A stretch of DNA of 64,000 nt from Mixophyes australis. Taxonomy: Eukaryota; Chordata; Amphibia; Anura; Limnodynastidae. The notes below the pieces were generated by a model that did not search any database, was not told the origin of the DNA, and saw only the letters and a program-made list of their open reading frames with translations. Each line of letters starts with the position of its first letter. Positions within the stretch are counted from its first letter, which is position 1. The stretch spans positions 83,291,418-83,355,417 of the forward strand of contig JAVHZZ010000003.1 in NCBI GenBank assembly GCA_036250195.1, written 5' to 3'. Positions 1-11,769 of the stretch are shown in pieces. A program made the position numbers and the translations under genes.

Positions 1-2519
1 GCTAGTTCAGTCAATCCAAAATCCAAAGGGTGCTAACTGAACAAGCCAGCTTGTTCTTTTATAAACTGAATGTGGTGTAAATCAATACATATAAACAAAT
101 GAGCAATGCAGAAAAGAGTGATCACTCTATAAAGTTAAAAACAAAAGCAGACAGAGCAAAAACACAGCAAAACAATAATCAAATAAACATAAATCCATGC
201 GCTCACTGAGCATGAGTTGCCATAAAAATGGAAAGAATGCTGTCCATGTGCATCTAAACAAAATAATGTACTGGATGGTAGCAAATTCAACTGTTAGTCC
301 AAGTGTGCTAAATATGCTGTATGAACCAAATATATAGGGTGGAATCAGCGATGACAGTTAAGAGCACAAAGAAAAGTCCAAGCGCGCTCAACTGATCGAC
401 TGTCAATCAATCACGGTTCTCATGGCAAGAATAAAAGTAGTGTAAATGATGAAGGAACATAGTATTGCGCTGGGGAATCCATTTTTCTTTCCAGACCATT
501 AGGAGATTGAGACCTTTTTCCTTTGCAACTCCTCCTTTTCCCCTTGGCTGCACACACACTTCTTTTTATTCATATTTCCAAAACACAGTAAACATTATAT
601 AAATACAAATCATTTATATATGATTTATATAAATACAAATCATACAAAGTTTTGCATTTCAACCTATGTATAGAATTTTAAACTGTATAGATTGCCTGGT
701 CCGGGGTTAGTAAAGGTATCATAGGATAATGGGGTAAGGGTAATCTTATGAGTTGTGATGGTTCCATGGTGGTCAAAGATCCAACTTCTCCACAATTTAT
801 ACAACATAGCGGTACCATCTTGTAAGCATATTGGGATTGCCTCTTTATCTCTGGTGAGCATGGATCATTGACTGTGTACGTTGACATTACCTGTTGAGCT
901 ATGGAAAGCATGAGTCATTACGCACTTGTCTCATTAAATTAGAGTGTGCTTCTCCCCTGACCTGGTTGTATCTTTGGAGTTTAAGAAACCTTCCTGTTGC
1001 ATGCTTCTTAGTGATAGAGTTTACTCTGGACTCTTGCACAGTCTGCTCTCTAGGATTCTTCAGTTTATTGATTTCTGCTTCAACTCTTGCTCTACAACAT
1101 TGGCAAACAGCATACAAATACTTCAGACTCTTTACCTTGATAAATGACATCCTGGCAAACAGCATTACTACCCCAATGCAACATTCTGGCATCCAGCTTA
1201 CTATAAATTCCCTCAGTGCGTACAGCAGTTTGCACAAGAACTGCATATTTTAAATTCAACATTTGTCTGTTAGCTAGGAAGGATACATTTCTATAACACT
1301 CTGCCTGCTTATACCAAACTGAGGGGCCCTGTGCTCGTCTCAACTGTGCTTGGACTTTTGTGCCTTTAGCTGATCAGAAATATTGGTTATTGTCCATTAC
1401 CATAATGTTATCCTGTGAGTACTGTGTCTGTTTTAACAAATCTGAACTTTAATTATTCAACCCACTGACTGCTGGTAAACCAAGCCTCCTAATCTGTTGG
1501 TCTGCCTTGGTCAGTCATCCAATCTTCCTCAAATTTCGGTATGAATTTCTGTTTTCCATATAGCATCATATTGTATAATAAGATATGCCTTTGTTTTAAG
1601 GTCTGTGACGACATATGGATTCAAATTGTGAAGTGGTCTACACAATCCACTATCCAAGATGTGCACACCACATTTGCCATTGGTTTAATCTTGTAGATGC
1701 TTGCCATTCCAAAACTTGAGAATTTTCCATGAGTCGTTAGGCTAGAGGAGATGCTAAATTATTTGAAGCATGTTCTGCATTTATCCCAAATGTGACATGA
1801 AAAATTGTAAGCTAACTAGGTGTGAGCAGGAGGCACATGGTCCTGCTTTGATGGGAACTCCCTGTACTGAAATAATTGAGAAAACACCACAAATTGATGA
1901 CTCCACTTTATCCTATCTTAGGATTTGTGTGGGGAGGACCATGCTACCACTTGACTTAGATGAGAAATATATTTGGTAATAGTTGACATCAGAAAAGCAG
2001 ATACCTCCAGTAGTAGTTGGGCAACATAAGGTGACAAAATTGATCTGGATGAGGGTGGTATTTAGCACTTGGATTGGTAGTGTTTGGGATAAAAAATATA
2101 CGGTTTGGCATAAGGGTCATTTTAACTGTAGTTATTATTTTCAAAAAAGATATTATCAATTTCTTGCAATTAGTAAGGTTAGATTTAATTATGGAAAGAA
2201 GGGGAGGGTAGTTTTCTATGTATAAGGCTTCATATTTACGTGTGATATATTATATCAGAAGATAGCCCTTAGAACAGTTAAACTTATATTCAGATACAAG
2301 TTAACCCGTGCATTCTAGTCAAATCAAGCTACTTAAGGTGTTAAAAAGGTTCTTGTCATGCATTTGGGGCTAGGCCAGGCCTCCTCAGGGGAAGAGCATT
2401 ACTTCCCGACGTAAGCGCCCTTTTTTAATGTGGTTTTGTCCACATGTCACCACCTCATCATTCTTCTCCATCACCTCATCCTTCATCTTCATCGCCACAT
2501 CCTTAATCTCCATCGTCTT
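1..2519. other. no recognised gene
   Basis: I see no gene or classifiable transposon here. The longest open stretch is 115 codons on the minus strand (899-1246), with overlapping short frames at 678-911 and 1092-1343. None shows a motif I recognise, and their stops and frame changes would fit an old unidentified relic or chance. The last 60 bases are rich in short CATC/CTTCATC runs and lead into the Helitron relic. Confidence 0.6.
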
Positions 2520-2521
2520 AC

Positions 2522-3040
2522 TGTTCTAAAACCTCTCGATACACAACGTTTCTGCTAAACACCTTATCGCTGTGCTCAATCAGTCTTCCTTGAAGGGCAG
2601 TATTCATAACCTGCACTTTCACATCACTGCTTCTCCGTACTCATGAAAATGCGACATACAATTTTCCATGACCAAAGACAGGCTCTGGTAAATAAATACC
2701 CACACGGTCAAGTGTTTGACCCTGTGACTTGTTAATGGTCATAGCAAATGCCGCCTTCAAAGGGAACTTCCGCCGTCTTAGCTTAAACGGCAGTCCTGTT
2801 TCGGATGGACATAAGTCAATCCGAGGTATCATCACCTTCTCTCCTTCAGCAGAGCCAGTCAAAATTTCTGCTTGTATCACATTCGTTTTCAGTGCTGTCA
2901 CTACTAATCAAGTACCATTGCACAGTCCTCTCTTAACATTCAAATTTCTCAATAGCATAATAATGCTTTCAACTTTCAATCTTAATCTGTGCCTTGGCAT
3001 TCCGGAAGGAGTCAGAGTTTGTGCCCTCAACTCATAAATT
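2522..3040 (-). pseudogene. Helitron RepHel helicase C-terminal relic
   Basis: This is the C-terminal end of the PIF1-like helicase of a Helitron rolling-circle transposon. Read on the minus strand it gives, in order, a LTPSGMP-like segment, a MLLRNLN...RGLCNGT segment, AEILTGSAEGE, the helicase motif INKSQGQTLDRVG and LYVAFS followed by a VRRS-type end. This order matches Helitron helicases well. The frame is broken by in-frame TGA codons after LCNGT (near 2908) and after VAFS (near 2642), both where the family normally has arginine, so CGA-to-TGA decay is likely. Only about 170 codons of a protein that is normally over 1,000 residues remain here. It is dead. Family assignment is firm; subfamily is not. 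Confidence 0.85.
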
Positions 3041-3227
3041 TAGCCTTTACTACCACTCCCATGGGTGGAAGGGGGGATGATGGAAGTTAACTGACTTCAC
3101 TATTGTAATTTTTTTGTCAAATAATGTCAGTATACCAAATTTCAGGTCAATTGGATGAGCCCTTTCTGAGAAAATAGTTTTTTCCACACACACACACACA
3201 CACGCCGCTAGGCTTATATATATTAGA
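3041..3227 (-). mobile_element. non-coding Helitron-associated tail, candidate terminus
   Basis: This segment adjoins the helicase relic and includes a short (CA)n tract at about 3187-3203. On the minus strand it would begin with TCTAATATATATAAGCC, preceded by A. That fits a Helitron 5' end, which starts with TC after an A. The matching CTRR/hairpin 3' end was not confirmed, so the boundary is tentative. Confidence 0.35.
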
Positions 3228-3289
3228 TTGAGCCATATAAAATAAGATACTTATAGATTTGGGAGGGACATATGTGGATATGTAAAAGT

Positions 3290-4545
3290 CAGTTAAACGT
3301 TGTCAGCAAATTGTGAAATTTTGTATTTGTCCTTGTCAACTACAATTCCCTCAATGTCTGGTGTAATTTTTATGTATGCTTGCAGGGGCTCAACTGCCAA
3401 AGCAAGAATCAGGGGAAACAAAAAGCACCCTAACAAGTCATATTGTTATGTTTAGAATGTCTGATAATGATCAACAAAGACTCCAGCAGAAGGGTAAAGG
3501 GCTTATATATCCTCAAGAAGTCCCCAGCAAAGTCAAATTTCTATAATGTACACAGCATTAATGGCCATAAAATCCTATCACAGGCTTTGGTCGTATGAAG
3601 GGAAGGCAAAACGGCTATAATTATTTGGTGTTAATTAAATTCATTAAATTAATGATCCATCTGGTATTTCCACAAGCTTGTCTTCCTGGGATAAAACCCA
3701 CTTTGTCATTGTGAGTTAGGTATGGGAGGATTGTGTTCAATCTAGTAGTGAGTATTTTGGAGTAAAACTTGACATCCATATTCAACATCGCTGTCATCAG
3801 TATTCAACATTGATATCTCTAACTAGATACTAGAACAACAGTTGTGATGTTTGGCATCTTTTGGGACAACTATAATTTTGTCCTTAAGCACATGTTTTGA
3901 AAAGAAGTTACCCTGAATTAAACTATTGAACAAGGGGGAAAAATACAGGGTCAGAATTTAGTTATATATAGAATAAGGGCAGCACGGTGGCATAGTGGTT
4001 AGCACTTCTGCCTCACAGCACTGGGTCATGAGTTCAATTCCCGACCATGGCCTTATATGTGAGGAGTTTGTATGTTCTCCCCGTGTTTGCGTGGGTTTCC
4101 TCCGGGTGCTCCGGTTTCCTCCCACACTCCAAAAACATACTGGTAGGTTAATTGGCTGCTAACAAACTTGACCCTAGTCTGTCTGTGTCTGTCTCTGTGT
4201 GTCTGTCTCTGTGTGTGTGTGTGTGTTATAGAATTTAGACTGTAAGCTCCAATGGGGCAGTGACTGATGTGACTGAGTTCTCTGTACAGCGCTGCGGAAT
4301 TAGTGGCGCTATATAAATAAATGGTAATAATAAAATAATAATAATAGTTAAAGGTCTTAAAGTAGAAAGTGAAGAACCCATAGGGACAATGGGGCTTTCT
4401 TAACTTTCAGACTCCTAATTTGGTTTATTTCTTCTTCTATGATTTCAGCATGTGCCTTTTTTTATCAATTGCTTGGATAATTGGGGAAGTTTACTCTGTT
4501 TCAAAAATTGTTGGGATATAGATGACAATGGTGGGGGATAGTTAA
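3290..4545 (-). pseudogene. L1-like LINE ORF2 reverse transcriptase relic, split by a SINE
   Basis: Minus-strand translation in mixed frames gives a recognisable L1-type reverse transcriptase order. From high to low coordinates I read: a linker like KLPQLSKQLI and EEEINQIRSLKVKKAP (4348-4545); then, beyond the SINE, a VVPKD segment; MDVKFYSKILTTRLNTILP; NDKVGFIPGRQA; ACDRILWPLML; and a degenerate TRQGCPLSPLLF-like region (3290-3973). VGFIPGRQ and the D-x-x-KA-(F/C)-DR motif are diagnostic of this LINE group. Stops and frame changes are frequent, so it is a fossil. The catalytic FADD block is not clearly readable. The SINE at 3977-4347 inserted after the LINE died or arrived. Confidence 0.75.
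3977..4347 (+). mobile_element. tRNA-derived SINE, full-length copy 1
   Basis: The head GGCAGCACGGTGGC...GTGGTTAGCAC resembles a tRNA A box, and GAGTTCAATTC (4030-4040) resembles a B box. The conserved body contains GTTTGCGTGGGTTTCCTCCG and CCACACTCCAAAAACATAC. A TG/CTG-rich stretch follows, then GCGCTATATAAATAAATG and a (TAA)n tail. The same unit recurs at 14,964 and, reversed, at 20,078. This is the widespread vertebrate SINE whose antisense and sense frames are often mis-called as proteins. Confidence 0.88.
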
Positions 4546-5437
4546 TGATTGGGCTGTGTTTAGTATAGCTTATTATAAAATGTAGAAATTAATTTGGGTC
4601 AGATATTAGTGTAACTGAGCTATATTTAATAGAGAATATGTTGGGAAAATTAGCTCTCAGTTTTGTGGCTAAAAGTCTGTCTACCTTGTCACCTTTCTCA
4701 TGCTATGACTGATTTAGCCACTTGAGAGTCTCCTTTGCTTTGGCTGTCAACAAAGAGACAACAGGGACTGGCAGAGTCCAAGGAAATAGTTTCAGTCACA
4801 GGAGAAAGCAACACCATCAAGTGGTGCATAAAGCTCAAAATAGCTATCCTTAGCTCAAAGGATATAAATGAATATTTCCCTTTAAAGATACAAATATAAA
4901 GGACCTGATTTCTACATAATCTGTGTAAAAAGCGCAAATGTAAATTGTTTCCGAATATGTATGCATTTTACACAGTACTGTAAGATACCTGAGACTCTGC
5001 ATAGTATGCAAAATGAGTATGGTGTTGTAAGATATGCTACAACAAATAGGCTTTAAGCATATCACGCAGTAGTGTGATGCAGTCATTATGATCAACTTGA
5101 CAATGATGACTGGCATGTCAATGTTTTATTTTGTAAAATAATAAATTGATAAAAATGTATCTCCCCCCTCCCCCCAAAAAAGAGCTTCCAGCACTAGCAC
5201 TCATATCCTTGTATCACACGTCTCACCTTTTCTGCTATCTGCATGGCGTTCCTTCACTTTCTATCATCATTGTGCCAGTCCTACCGCGCACTTTCAAACT
5301 TCCTCTGGTCTCACATTGGCCACTAGCCGGTCAGTGCACTATTTTAGGCACTTCCTTCTATCTCCCGTTGTCAGTTCTTCAGGTCTCCTTACCTGTGAGG
5401 GCGCTGTCCTCTCTGACTCCCGTTCGCACGCTGACTT
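4546..5437. other. no recognised gene
   Basis: No coding or mobile signature was recognised. A short C-rich run (5161-5174) precedes pyrimidine-rich sequence that may belong to the same unclassified repeat or LTR-like unit as 5438-7430. Confidence 0.5.
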
Positions 5438-5546
5438 CTGTGTTACCTGTTCCACAATCAAGATCTGTGGTATATTGCAGAATCTCGCACCTCATCACTG
5501 ATCCCGTTTCCAAGCTACTCGCTGTTCAGGGATCTCAGTGCATCAG

Positions 5547-7134
5547 CAGGGCTGCCAAGAGGAATTCAGGGCAATGGTACAACAACTTCATGGGGCCCCC
5601 CTTGTAGTTGAGAATGTAAAAGAGCTAGTGTTCATACAATTGGAGTTGTGGCTATGCCTCATTGGGCATGGCTACCAGGTGAGAAGCGCTAGACCACCCT
5701 CCTACAGAAAAAAAAAACCTGAATTGTTGTGTACACCATTGAACAGTCACCAAAAATTGGGATTGGGTCACTCTCTTACCTGTTCATGTCACTTTCACTA
5801 TCTGTGGTTGCAGGTTTCTTTAGCTGAGGCTTGTCTGGATCCTGGAACGTTGGGGGCCCTATTTGAAAAAAAAAATGGGTACATTTAGAAAATTACAACC
5901 AGCCCCGGCGTTAAATCAATAGCACCCACGATTAATAATTAGGCCTTCAGCCTCAACATTAAAATAATAGTATTCACATTTAATAAATAAACCAATTTCC
6001 CTCCCTCTAAACAGCCCCAGCATTAAATTAATAGTATTTAAATTTCAGAAATAAACCTATTTCCAGCAACCGTCACTGTCATTAAATAATTCAAAGGCAC
6101 ATTAAATAAAGAGACCCCATTCTACCCAAACTCACCCCCACATTCAATAGCCCCCAAACCATTCCATGCTACTTTTCCCCAATTCACCTGGCCCCCCGTC
6201 ATCACACTGTGCTATGCTGCCACCCTCTCCATCACTGTGCCATCCTGCCCCCCTCTCCATCACTGTGCCATGCTGTCCCCCCTCTCAATCACTGTGCCAT
6301 GCTGTCCCCCCTCTCCATAAATGTGCCATGCTGCCCCCCCTCTCAATCACTGTGCCATGCTGTCCCCCCTCTCCATAACTGTGCCATGCTGCCCCCCCTC
6401 TCAATCACTGTGCCATGCTGTCCCCCCTCTCCATAACTGTGCCATGCTGCCCCCCCTCTCAATCACTGTGTCATGCTGCCCCCCCTCTCCTTCATCACTC
6501 AATGCCTTTCTGCTGCTCCCCCTTATTTCCTCACATTGTGCCTTTCTCTCCCCACCTTTTTCATCATACTGTGCCTCTCTCCCCCCCCCCTTTTTCATCA
6601 TACTGTTGCCCTCCCTCCCATTTTTCATAATACTGTGCCTTTCTGTCCCACTTTTTCCTCATACTGTGCCTTTCTCCCCACCTTTATTCTCACACTGTGC
6701 TTTTCTGCTTTCCTACCTTTGCCTCTGTTCTTATACTTACCTTTGTATTAGCTTCTTTCAACTCTTTTCTTTTCTTCTGTCTTGTCTCTTCTTGCTCCTT
6801 TCTTGGTCCTCTCTGCTCCGCCCCTCACTGAATGTTGGGCGTGACTTGATGACGTCATGCCCGACATTCAGTGTGAACAGAGCAGAGATGAAGGAGGGAC
6901 GCTGATGCAGTGATCAAGTGAGTATATGTATTTTTTTTTATTTTTGTTACTACCCTGCTCCCCCCACCAATGAAGGGGCGGAGACCCCACCCAAAAAAAA
7001 AAGCAAAAGCCAAAAAGAAAAAAAAAATTAGGTTTAAAAAATCCATAAAATAAATGTGGACAGTGAGGGCCCGGGCCCCCTGGCATGCCCGGGTCTGTGT
7101 AATAAGTACCCGCCCCTCCCTCTCTGTGGCCCTG
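5547..7134. mobile_element. non-autonomous hAT element, CAGGGC termini, TSD TGCATCAG
   Basis: The left end begins CAGGGCTGCC and the right end reads, on the opposite strand, CAGGGCCACAG. An 8-bp direct repeat TGCATCAG lies at 5539-5546 and 7135-7142, the length typical of hAT insertions. There is no transposase inside. The interior holds a C-rich minisatellite, then a long inverted repeat around GACGTCA (about 6826-6873, arms beginning CACTGAATGT). Its organisation matches the element at 40,624-42,559, so both probably belong to one family mobilised in trans. Confidence 0.8.
6206..6485 (+). repeat. 29-bp C-rich minisatellite
   Basis: About nine to ten copies of a 29-bp unit, CCATGCTGYCCCCCCTCT followed by CMATMACTGTG, lie in tandem. 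Looser copies with CATACTGTGCCTTTCTC continue to about 6710. The long open frames across this array come from the repeat and are not genes. Confidence 0.9.
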
Positions 7135-7430
7135 TGCATCAGTACTCTGCAGCTCATTGCCTCTCTGTTGGTATCTTGTGTTACCTGTTCCTCGATCTAG
7201 ACCTGTGTTACTCTACAGTACCTCGCGCTTCATCATCGATCCTGCATCTAGCCTCAGTCACCCACTGTGATCTCAGTACTCCAGCCCGCAGTAGTACTTC
7301 CTCATAGTCTCTCTTGTGTCTCCACTTCCACAGTCCAGGACTGTGGGTCCTCTACAGGGCATATGCATCATCACTGATCCAGCTTCTGGGTGCTCAGACT
7401 AGTAAGGACCTCAGCGCTTCAGTTCACTGC

Positions 7431-8520
7431 CATAAACCTATTCTCATTTAGTATTCTGTCCTCCAGACTTATCTGCCGTTCACCCAAGCCTCTGTACTTA
7501 ACTTCCTGTAGTCCTTCATCACTCCATGGTTCCTCTTCAGCCTGCTCAACCCCTCTTAGTGGACCACAAGCTCCGGCTAGAGAGCAGCTAAGCCCATATT
7601 CCCTTGTGGAGATCCCTGGTGAATACCTCTCTACCGTTAGGCTCCGCACCTCTCTGGGGGTAAGCCTATCCTGAGCGGGCTTTGAGGTCTATTTCTAACC
7701 TGGCCTCTGTGACACCTGGAGTGCTAGTGGCAAATTGGTGGGATGAACACTGTGGTGTCCTCCCAAAAGAGCTGCTACTTGCACTAGGCTATGAGAGGCC
7801 AGGCTGGTGATACTATAGGGAAATCCGCAACATGGGGTCATCCTTCCATAATGTCAACCAACCTTAGCTTGTTCAGCACAAAGCTGAGATCCACAGGGGA
7901 GTTGTGCCCCCTAGAAGAAAGCAGCCTCATGCTAAATGTACTAGGGCTCACCCCACACACTTAGTGCAGTAGGTGTTGGGTAATAAATGGTTATGAAATA
8001 TAAATAGGTGTCTTTTCTACTGGTGCATTACTTGTCCCAGTAAACCCTGGCATGCATAAAGTGTTAGGGAATGCTGGAGCTTGCAGAACTACAAGTGACT
8101 GTATACTCCTGGCTACCAGAGCATGCTGGCAGTTGTAGAACTATAATCACCAGCATGCCCTGGCACCCAGGGCCCATTGGGAACTGTATTGCAGCTGTAA
8201 AAATATAGTGTAATAAATACACTCACATTAATTAAAAATCATTTTAAAAATAACAACTCCCCCTCCCCCTCATTTTATTGCTTGCCTATTTCAACTTGGC
8301 AATCCATTGGCTAAAAACCCATATTAACATTCAATCAGCATATGACTTCTGTTTAATGCAGAATGGCTTTACCATGGTCTGATGTCAGAGATTCCTTGGT
8401 GTATAAGCTGTGGAAAAGCAAATAAAGGTATATATGATTCTGAATGGGTGGCATTCACTGTAATTTTTCTCTAAATAAAAAAGTCAAATATGGCTTACAA
8501 TGTACGCAGTATATCATGGA

Positions 8521-8581
<61 letters not shown>

Positions 8582-9301
8582 ATATCTATATCTATATATG
8601 TTGAGTCCTACCTTTGCAGTGACAAGAATTGCATTTTATTCCTGTTAGGTATCCAATTTGCAGAAAATCTATAGGAATTAGTAAAATGTAGTCTAAGACA
8701 CAAGGCAAAAAACAATGAAACACACTGTCATAAGTTCAAAAAATAAATTACAAATGAAAGCTGCAGCTGGCTTCATGTAAAATATTAAAAATGGGCATTG
8801 ATCTGTAGTAAAAAGGAGACAAAAGGTGTTGTATACAGTCCTATGTTTATTTGATTCTGTAGAAGAAAATATGAATGGGAAAGGCAAAATAGTTTTCCAG
8901 AGAAGTAGAAAGTTGTCTGGTGCAGTAAGTGCAAAATAAGCATGATGATGCCGAATAAGATTGCAGCTACTTATTCCTATAGTTGAAGGGACTGCTGTTG
9001 TTGTTCATAAACTACCAGAGGTCATTTTCCTCTATAGGTTTAATCAGGAGTCCTGCCCAGAGCGTCATGGGCATCTCTCTCCCTAGGTCTCGTTTTGACC
9101 TGATATCATGTCTGTGTTGATTCACCATTGATTCAATGCTGTCTTGTAGACCCACAGATGTAAGCTAAGTGAGTAGACCTTACCTGACCAAAACACAATG
9201 CAATGTGTAATGTGTAGCTTGCATGTGGATCTCAATGTCATCCATACTCCTATGTGTTTTTGTATAAATATAAAATGTGCTCTGACCCTCATGGTTCAGT
9301 T
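7431..9301. other. no recognised gene; microsatellite and dispersed motif
   Basis: No gene was recognised. At about 8050-8165 a motif of the type GCATGCTGG...GTAGAACTA occurs twice in opposite orientations, a dispersed-repeat signature that reappears near 15,912. The rest, apart from the TA run below, is unremarkable AT-rich sequence. Confidence 0.5.
8524..8598. repeat. (TA)n microsatellite
   Basis: An uninterrupted TA run of about 27 dinucleotides is followed by TATATC hexamers. The repeated-isoleucine/tyrosine frames across it are artefacts. Confidence 0.95.
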
Positions 9302-10360
9302 TCAAAACCAGCTGTTTTCAGTCTATTTTCTAATGATCCCTTCACAACTGTCCCAATTGTCACCAATTTTGACCAAAATCTACAGTGAGCTGGCTGGCTA
9401 AAATTAGTGATAGAGCAGTGGCACAAATATATATGGCACACATATATTGCAGTTTAATAAAAGATACACTCCCTAGACTAAGGGACACAATAGATGATCT
9501 GGCAGCCATGCAAAAAAGCACTTTAGAGATCATAAGTACCTTCATTAATCTTCCAAAGTGTGATTCTGGAAAGAAGGAACATGCATTATGACTTTTAGAA
9601 ATCAACTAGGCAAACATTGATTTCATTAAGACCTCTGAGACTATGCAATTTTTACTCTTTGTCATTGAACACTTACTCTTTGATGCAGCTAAACTTATGT
9701 TTTACATGAAAAGAAAAAAATTATGGTGGCCAAAAAAGATTACTGACAAATTAATTCATGGCTCCAAAAAACAGCTTTGCTTTATCAAAGTTTTATGAAG
9801 TGTATTGCTTCCCCAGTGAAGAAGCTACATTTATCGAATATCAAGGTGTCTTATGGAATCAGAGCTTAAAATCTCACAGGTTGTTTTCTTCGTTGACAAC
9901 ATCATAGACCAAGCTTAGTCTGCAAAACCTGATCTGTAGAAACAGATTATACAGGACTGTAAACAGCAATTGGAGTCCCAGATAAAATGTTTCCAAATCT
10001 TACAGGAGTGTGATGTGGATGAAGTCATAATCAGAGAGAGTAATGTCTTAGAAGTCACTCAAAGACAGGATCCACTCTATACACTTTTAAAGACTGAAGC
10101 TGTTGAAGCATACATCAAATTAGTAATGACATATGAAACTCTGCATTATCTCAGTTATATAATTGCTTCACAGTGGAGCCAAGAAAGAACACAGGCATTG
10201 CTTTTATGATACATCTCTACTGTCTGATCTACTTCATAATCAAGAAAGAATGTAACATAGCATCCATCATAGACACTTATGCTCCAGAAACAGGCAGCGT
10301 TCATTGGATGGCAGTGGTAGAATTAATACAATTAGACATTGATAAAACTAAATAGATGAA
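9302..10360 (+). pseudogene. unidentified intronless coding relic
   Basis: Read on the plus strand this looks like decayed protein-coding sequence, but I cannot name it. One frame gives SNDPFTTVPIVTNFDQNLQ up to about 9388. After a frameshift, a second frame runs from 9385 to 10,209 with only a few stops and gives hydrophilic, helical-looking text, including LIKDTLPRLRDTIDDLAAM, FINLPKCDSGKKEHAL, LLFDAAKLMFYMKRKK, KQDPLYTLLK-like text and AVEAYIKLVMTYETLHYLS. A further shift near 10,180 leads to AFMIHLYCLIYF and ASIIDTYAPETGSVHWMAVV. Total length is about 340 residues without introns. Codons on either side of the stops remain protein-like. I infer a retrocopy of a host gene or an unfamiliar transposon protein. 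No transposon motif was seen. Confidence 0.5.
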
Positions 10361-10617
10361 GTTGAACTGTACACAAAATAAAAATTAAAAGACTTTGGAC
10401 ACTAGTAAAGATTTAAAGATGTAGATAGATCCCAATTGTAATGTGTAGCATAATTTGACGGAGCTGTATAAAGAAATTTAGATGATGATCGACGAAGGTG
10501 GAGTGCACCCATAATAAAAACCTTCAAAGACTAGTCATGCAATACTGGCAGGCATGCAGCATTCATTGGATGGAAAGTGGTGCAATTAATACATTATACA
10601 TTGATAAAACTAAATAG
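10290..10617 (+). repeat. local duplication of the coding-relic tail
   Basis: The sequence at about 10,295-10,355 (TTCATTGGATGG, later ACATTGATAAAACTAAATAG) recurs at about 10,561-10,617 with small differences. The 3' end of the unidentified relic was therefore duplicated, or two copies recombined. Confidence 0.65.
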
Positions 10618-10660
10618 ACAAATGTGGTCTGCACCTTCATCTGTATATTTACTATGTACT

Positions 10661-11099
10661 TGTCAGAATCTGCCTGCTGCCCTCTGTATTTCAAGTTGCT
10701 TGCATTGACAACTCCTGCCTCCTGGACTTATGTTATGTATTATCTGCAGTGCCTCTGTTTTCCAGAGGTGCTGCTATTGTGCCTTCCCTTTCATGACTAG
10801 GGGTTACTTGTTTCACTAATTATCTCTTACACCAGGATGTCTCTCTACTTAGACCTGCCATTCTTTGCATACCTTTCTTGTTGTTGTTGCTGTGTTGTTC
10901 CTGCTGTGCTCTTGGTTCACCTGTTCACTTGTTCCCCGGGATTTCTTCATATTACCTGTTTAACTGAATCAGCCGTGTTCCTGGCATTTGCTTCTCCCTG
11001 CAATCCCCTTTCTATACCTACACCATCCTGTTTGTACCATCCTGCAATAAACATTGTGTGTTTCACCATATTCCGGTCTCCTTAGCTGTGATTTCTGCA
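10661..11099 (+). mobile_element. candidate solo LTR, weak
   Basis: The segment starts TGTCAGAATCTGCC and could end TTCTGCA. It is rich in CCTG/TTGTT text and has AATAAA at about 11,046 near its 3' side, as LTRs often do. No target duplication flanks these ends, so this is only a suggestion. Confidence 0.25.
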
Positions 11100-11769
11100 T
11101 TGAAGTGTAATAGTACTTCTTGTTTGGTAGAGTATACATTGGGAGCCAAGAGTATAGCTTTCAAACACCTTGCTGAAGTGCTTTTATTGGTTTGAGTAAT
11201 GTTGCCCTTGTGAATTAAACAAGAGGACTTGTCACTCGTATATATTTGCAAGTAACAAAATATATGCCATGTAAAACATATGTCGTGTATATCAATATGG
11301 AATATATAAATAATACATATATGTTATATAAGTGTTAAATATGTTATATTAGTGAAGTGTAAACAATATATAGACTAGACAATTCAGATTGGGCAATAGA
11401 TCCTCCCCACACAAGTATGTAAAATTCACATTGATGCAGATTTGGTTACCAAACATCTGTCTTGACAAGACAATGGAATTGAATTTGAAAGTCCACCTTC
11501 TAAGAAGTTTAAGAGACAGATTTTAGCGTGCTGTTCACCCAACCAGCAGTCAGTTGATAGTTGGCAGTTGGCAGCACTAGTAACATGTTGAAAACAGTTA
11601 AGCATTGCAATGAGTTACAAAAACTCCCCCAAAAAAGGACATTTTGGTGCAAGAATGTACTACAACGAAGGCTTCAGAAGATTCTTGGGGAAAAGTGGAG
11701 GAGCCAATATCATGCAACATGGTATCGAAATTTAGACAGTATTTATTACGTTTACTATTCAAATGAAGA
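11100..11769. other. no recognised gene
   Basis: AT-rich sequence with short TATA-containing repeats around 11,280-11,370. I see nothing classifiable. Confidence 0.5.

Larger units (their letters stand above)
5438..7430 (+). repeat. diverged tandem repeat, possible LTR interior, split by a hAT insertion
   Basis: Three diverged units of roughly 110-150 bp share the order TGTTACCTGTTCC, GATC(T)...CTGTG, CTCGC..CATCATC(A)CTGAT or ATCGAT, and GATCTCAGT. Unit 1 lies at about 5438-5546 and resumes at 7135, unit 2 at about 7155-7310, and unit 3 at about 7315-7430. The repeated C/T-rich layout resembles the internally repetitive LTRs of frog gypsy elements. I could not find LTR ends, so the class is unproven. 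Confidence 0.45.

Noticed and set aside
899..1246. 115-codon minus-strand frame with several Cys and Arg
   Set aside because: No motif, start context or homologous domain that I can recognise; left as unassigned.
3977..4060. tRNA gene-like A and B boxes
   Set aside because: They form the head of a SINE found three times; there is no cloverleaf of a functional tRNA.
6166..6905. Long Pro/Ser/Cys-rich plus-strand frames
   Set aside because: These come from the 29-bp C-rich minisatellite and pyrimidine-rich repeats inside a non-autonomous hAT.
10661..11099. Complete solo LTR
   Set aside because: TG...CA ends can be drawn but there is no target duplication and no second copy; kept only as a weak candidate.
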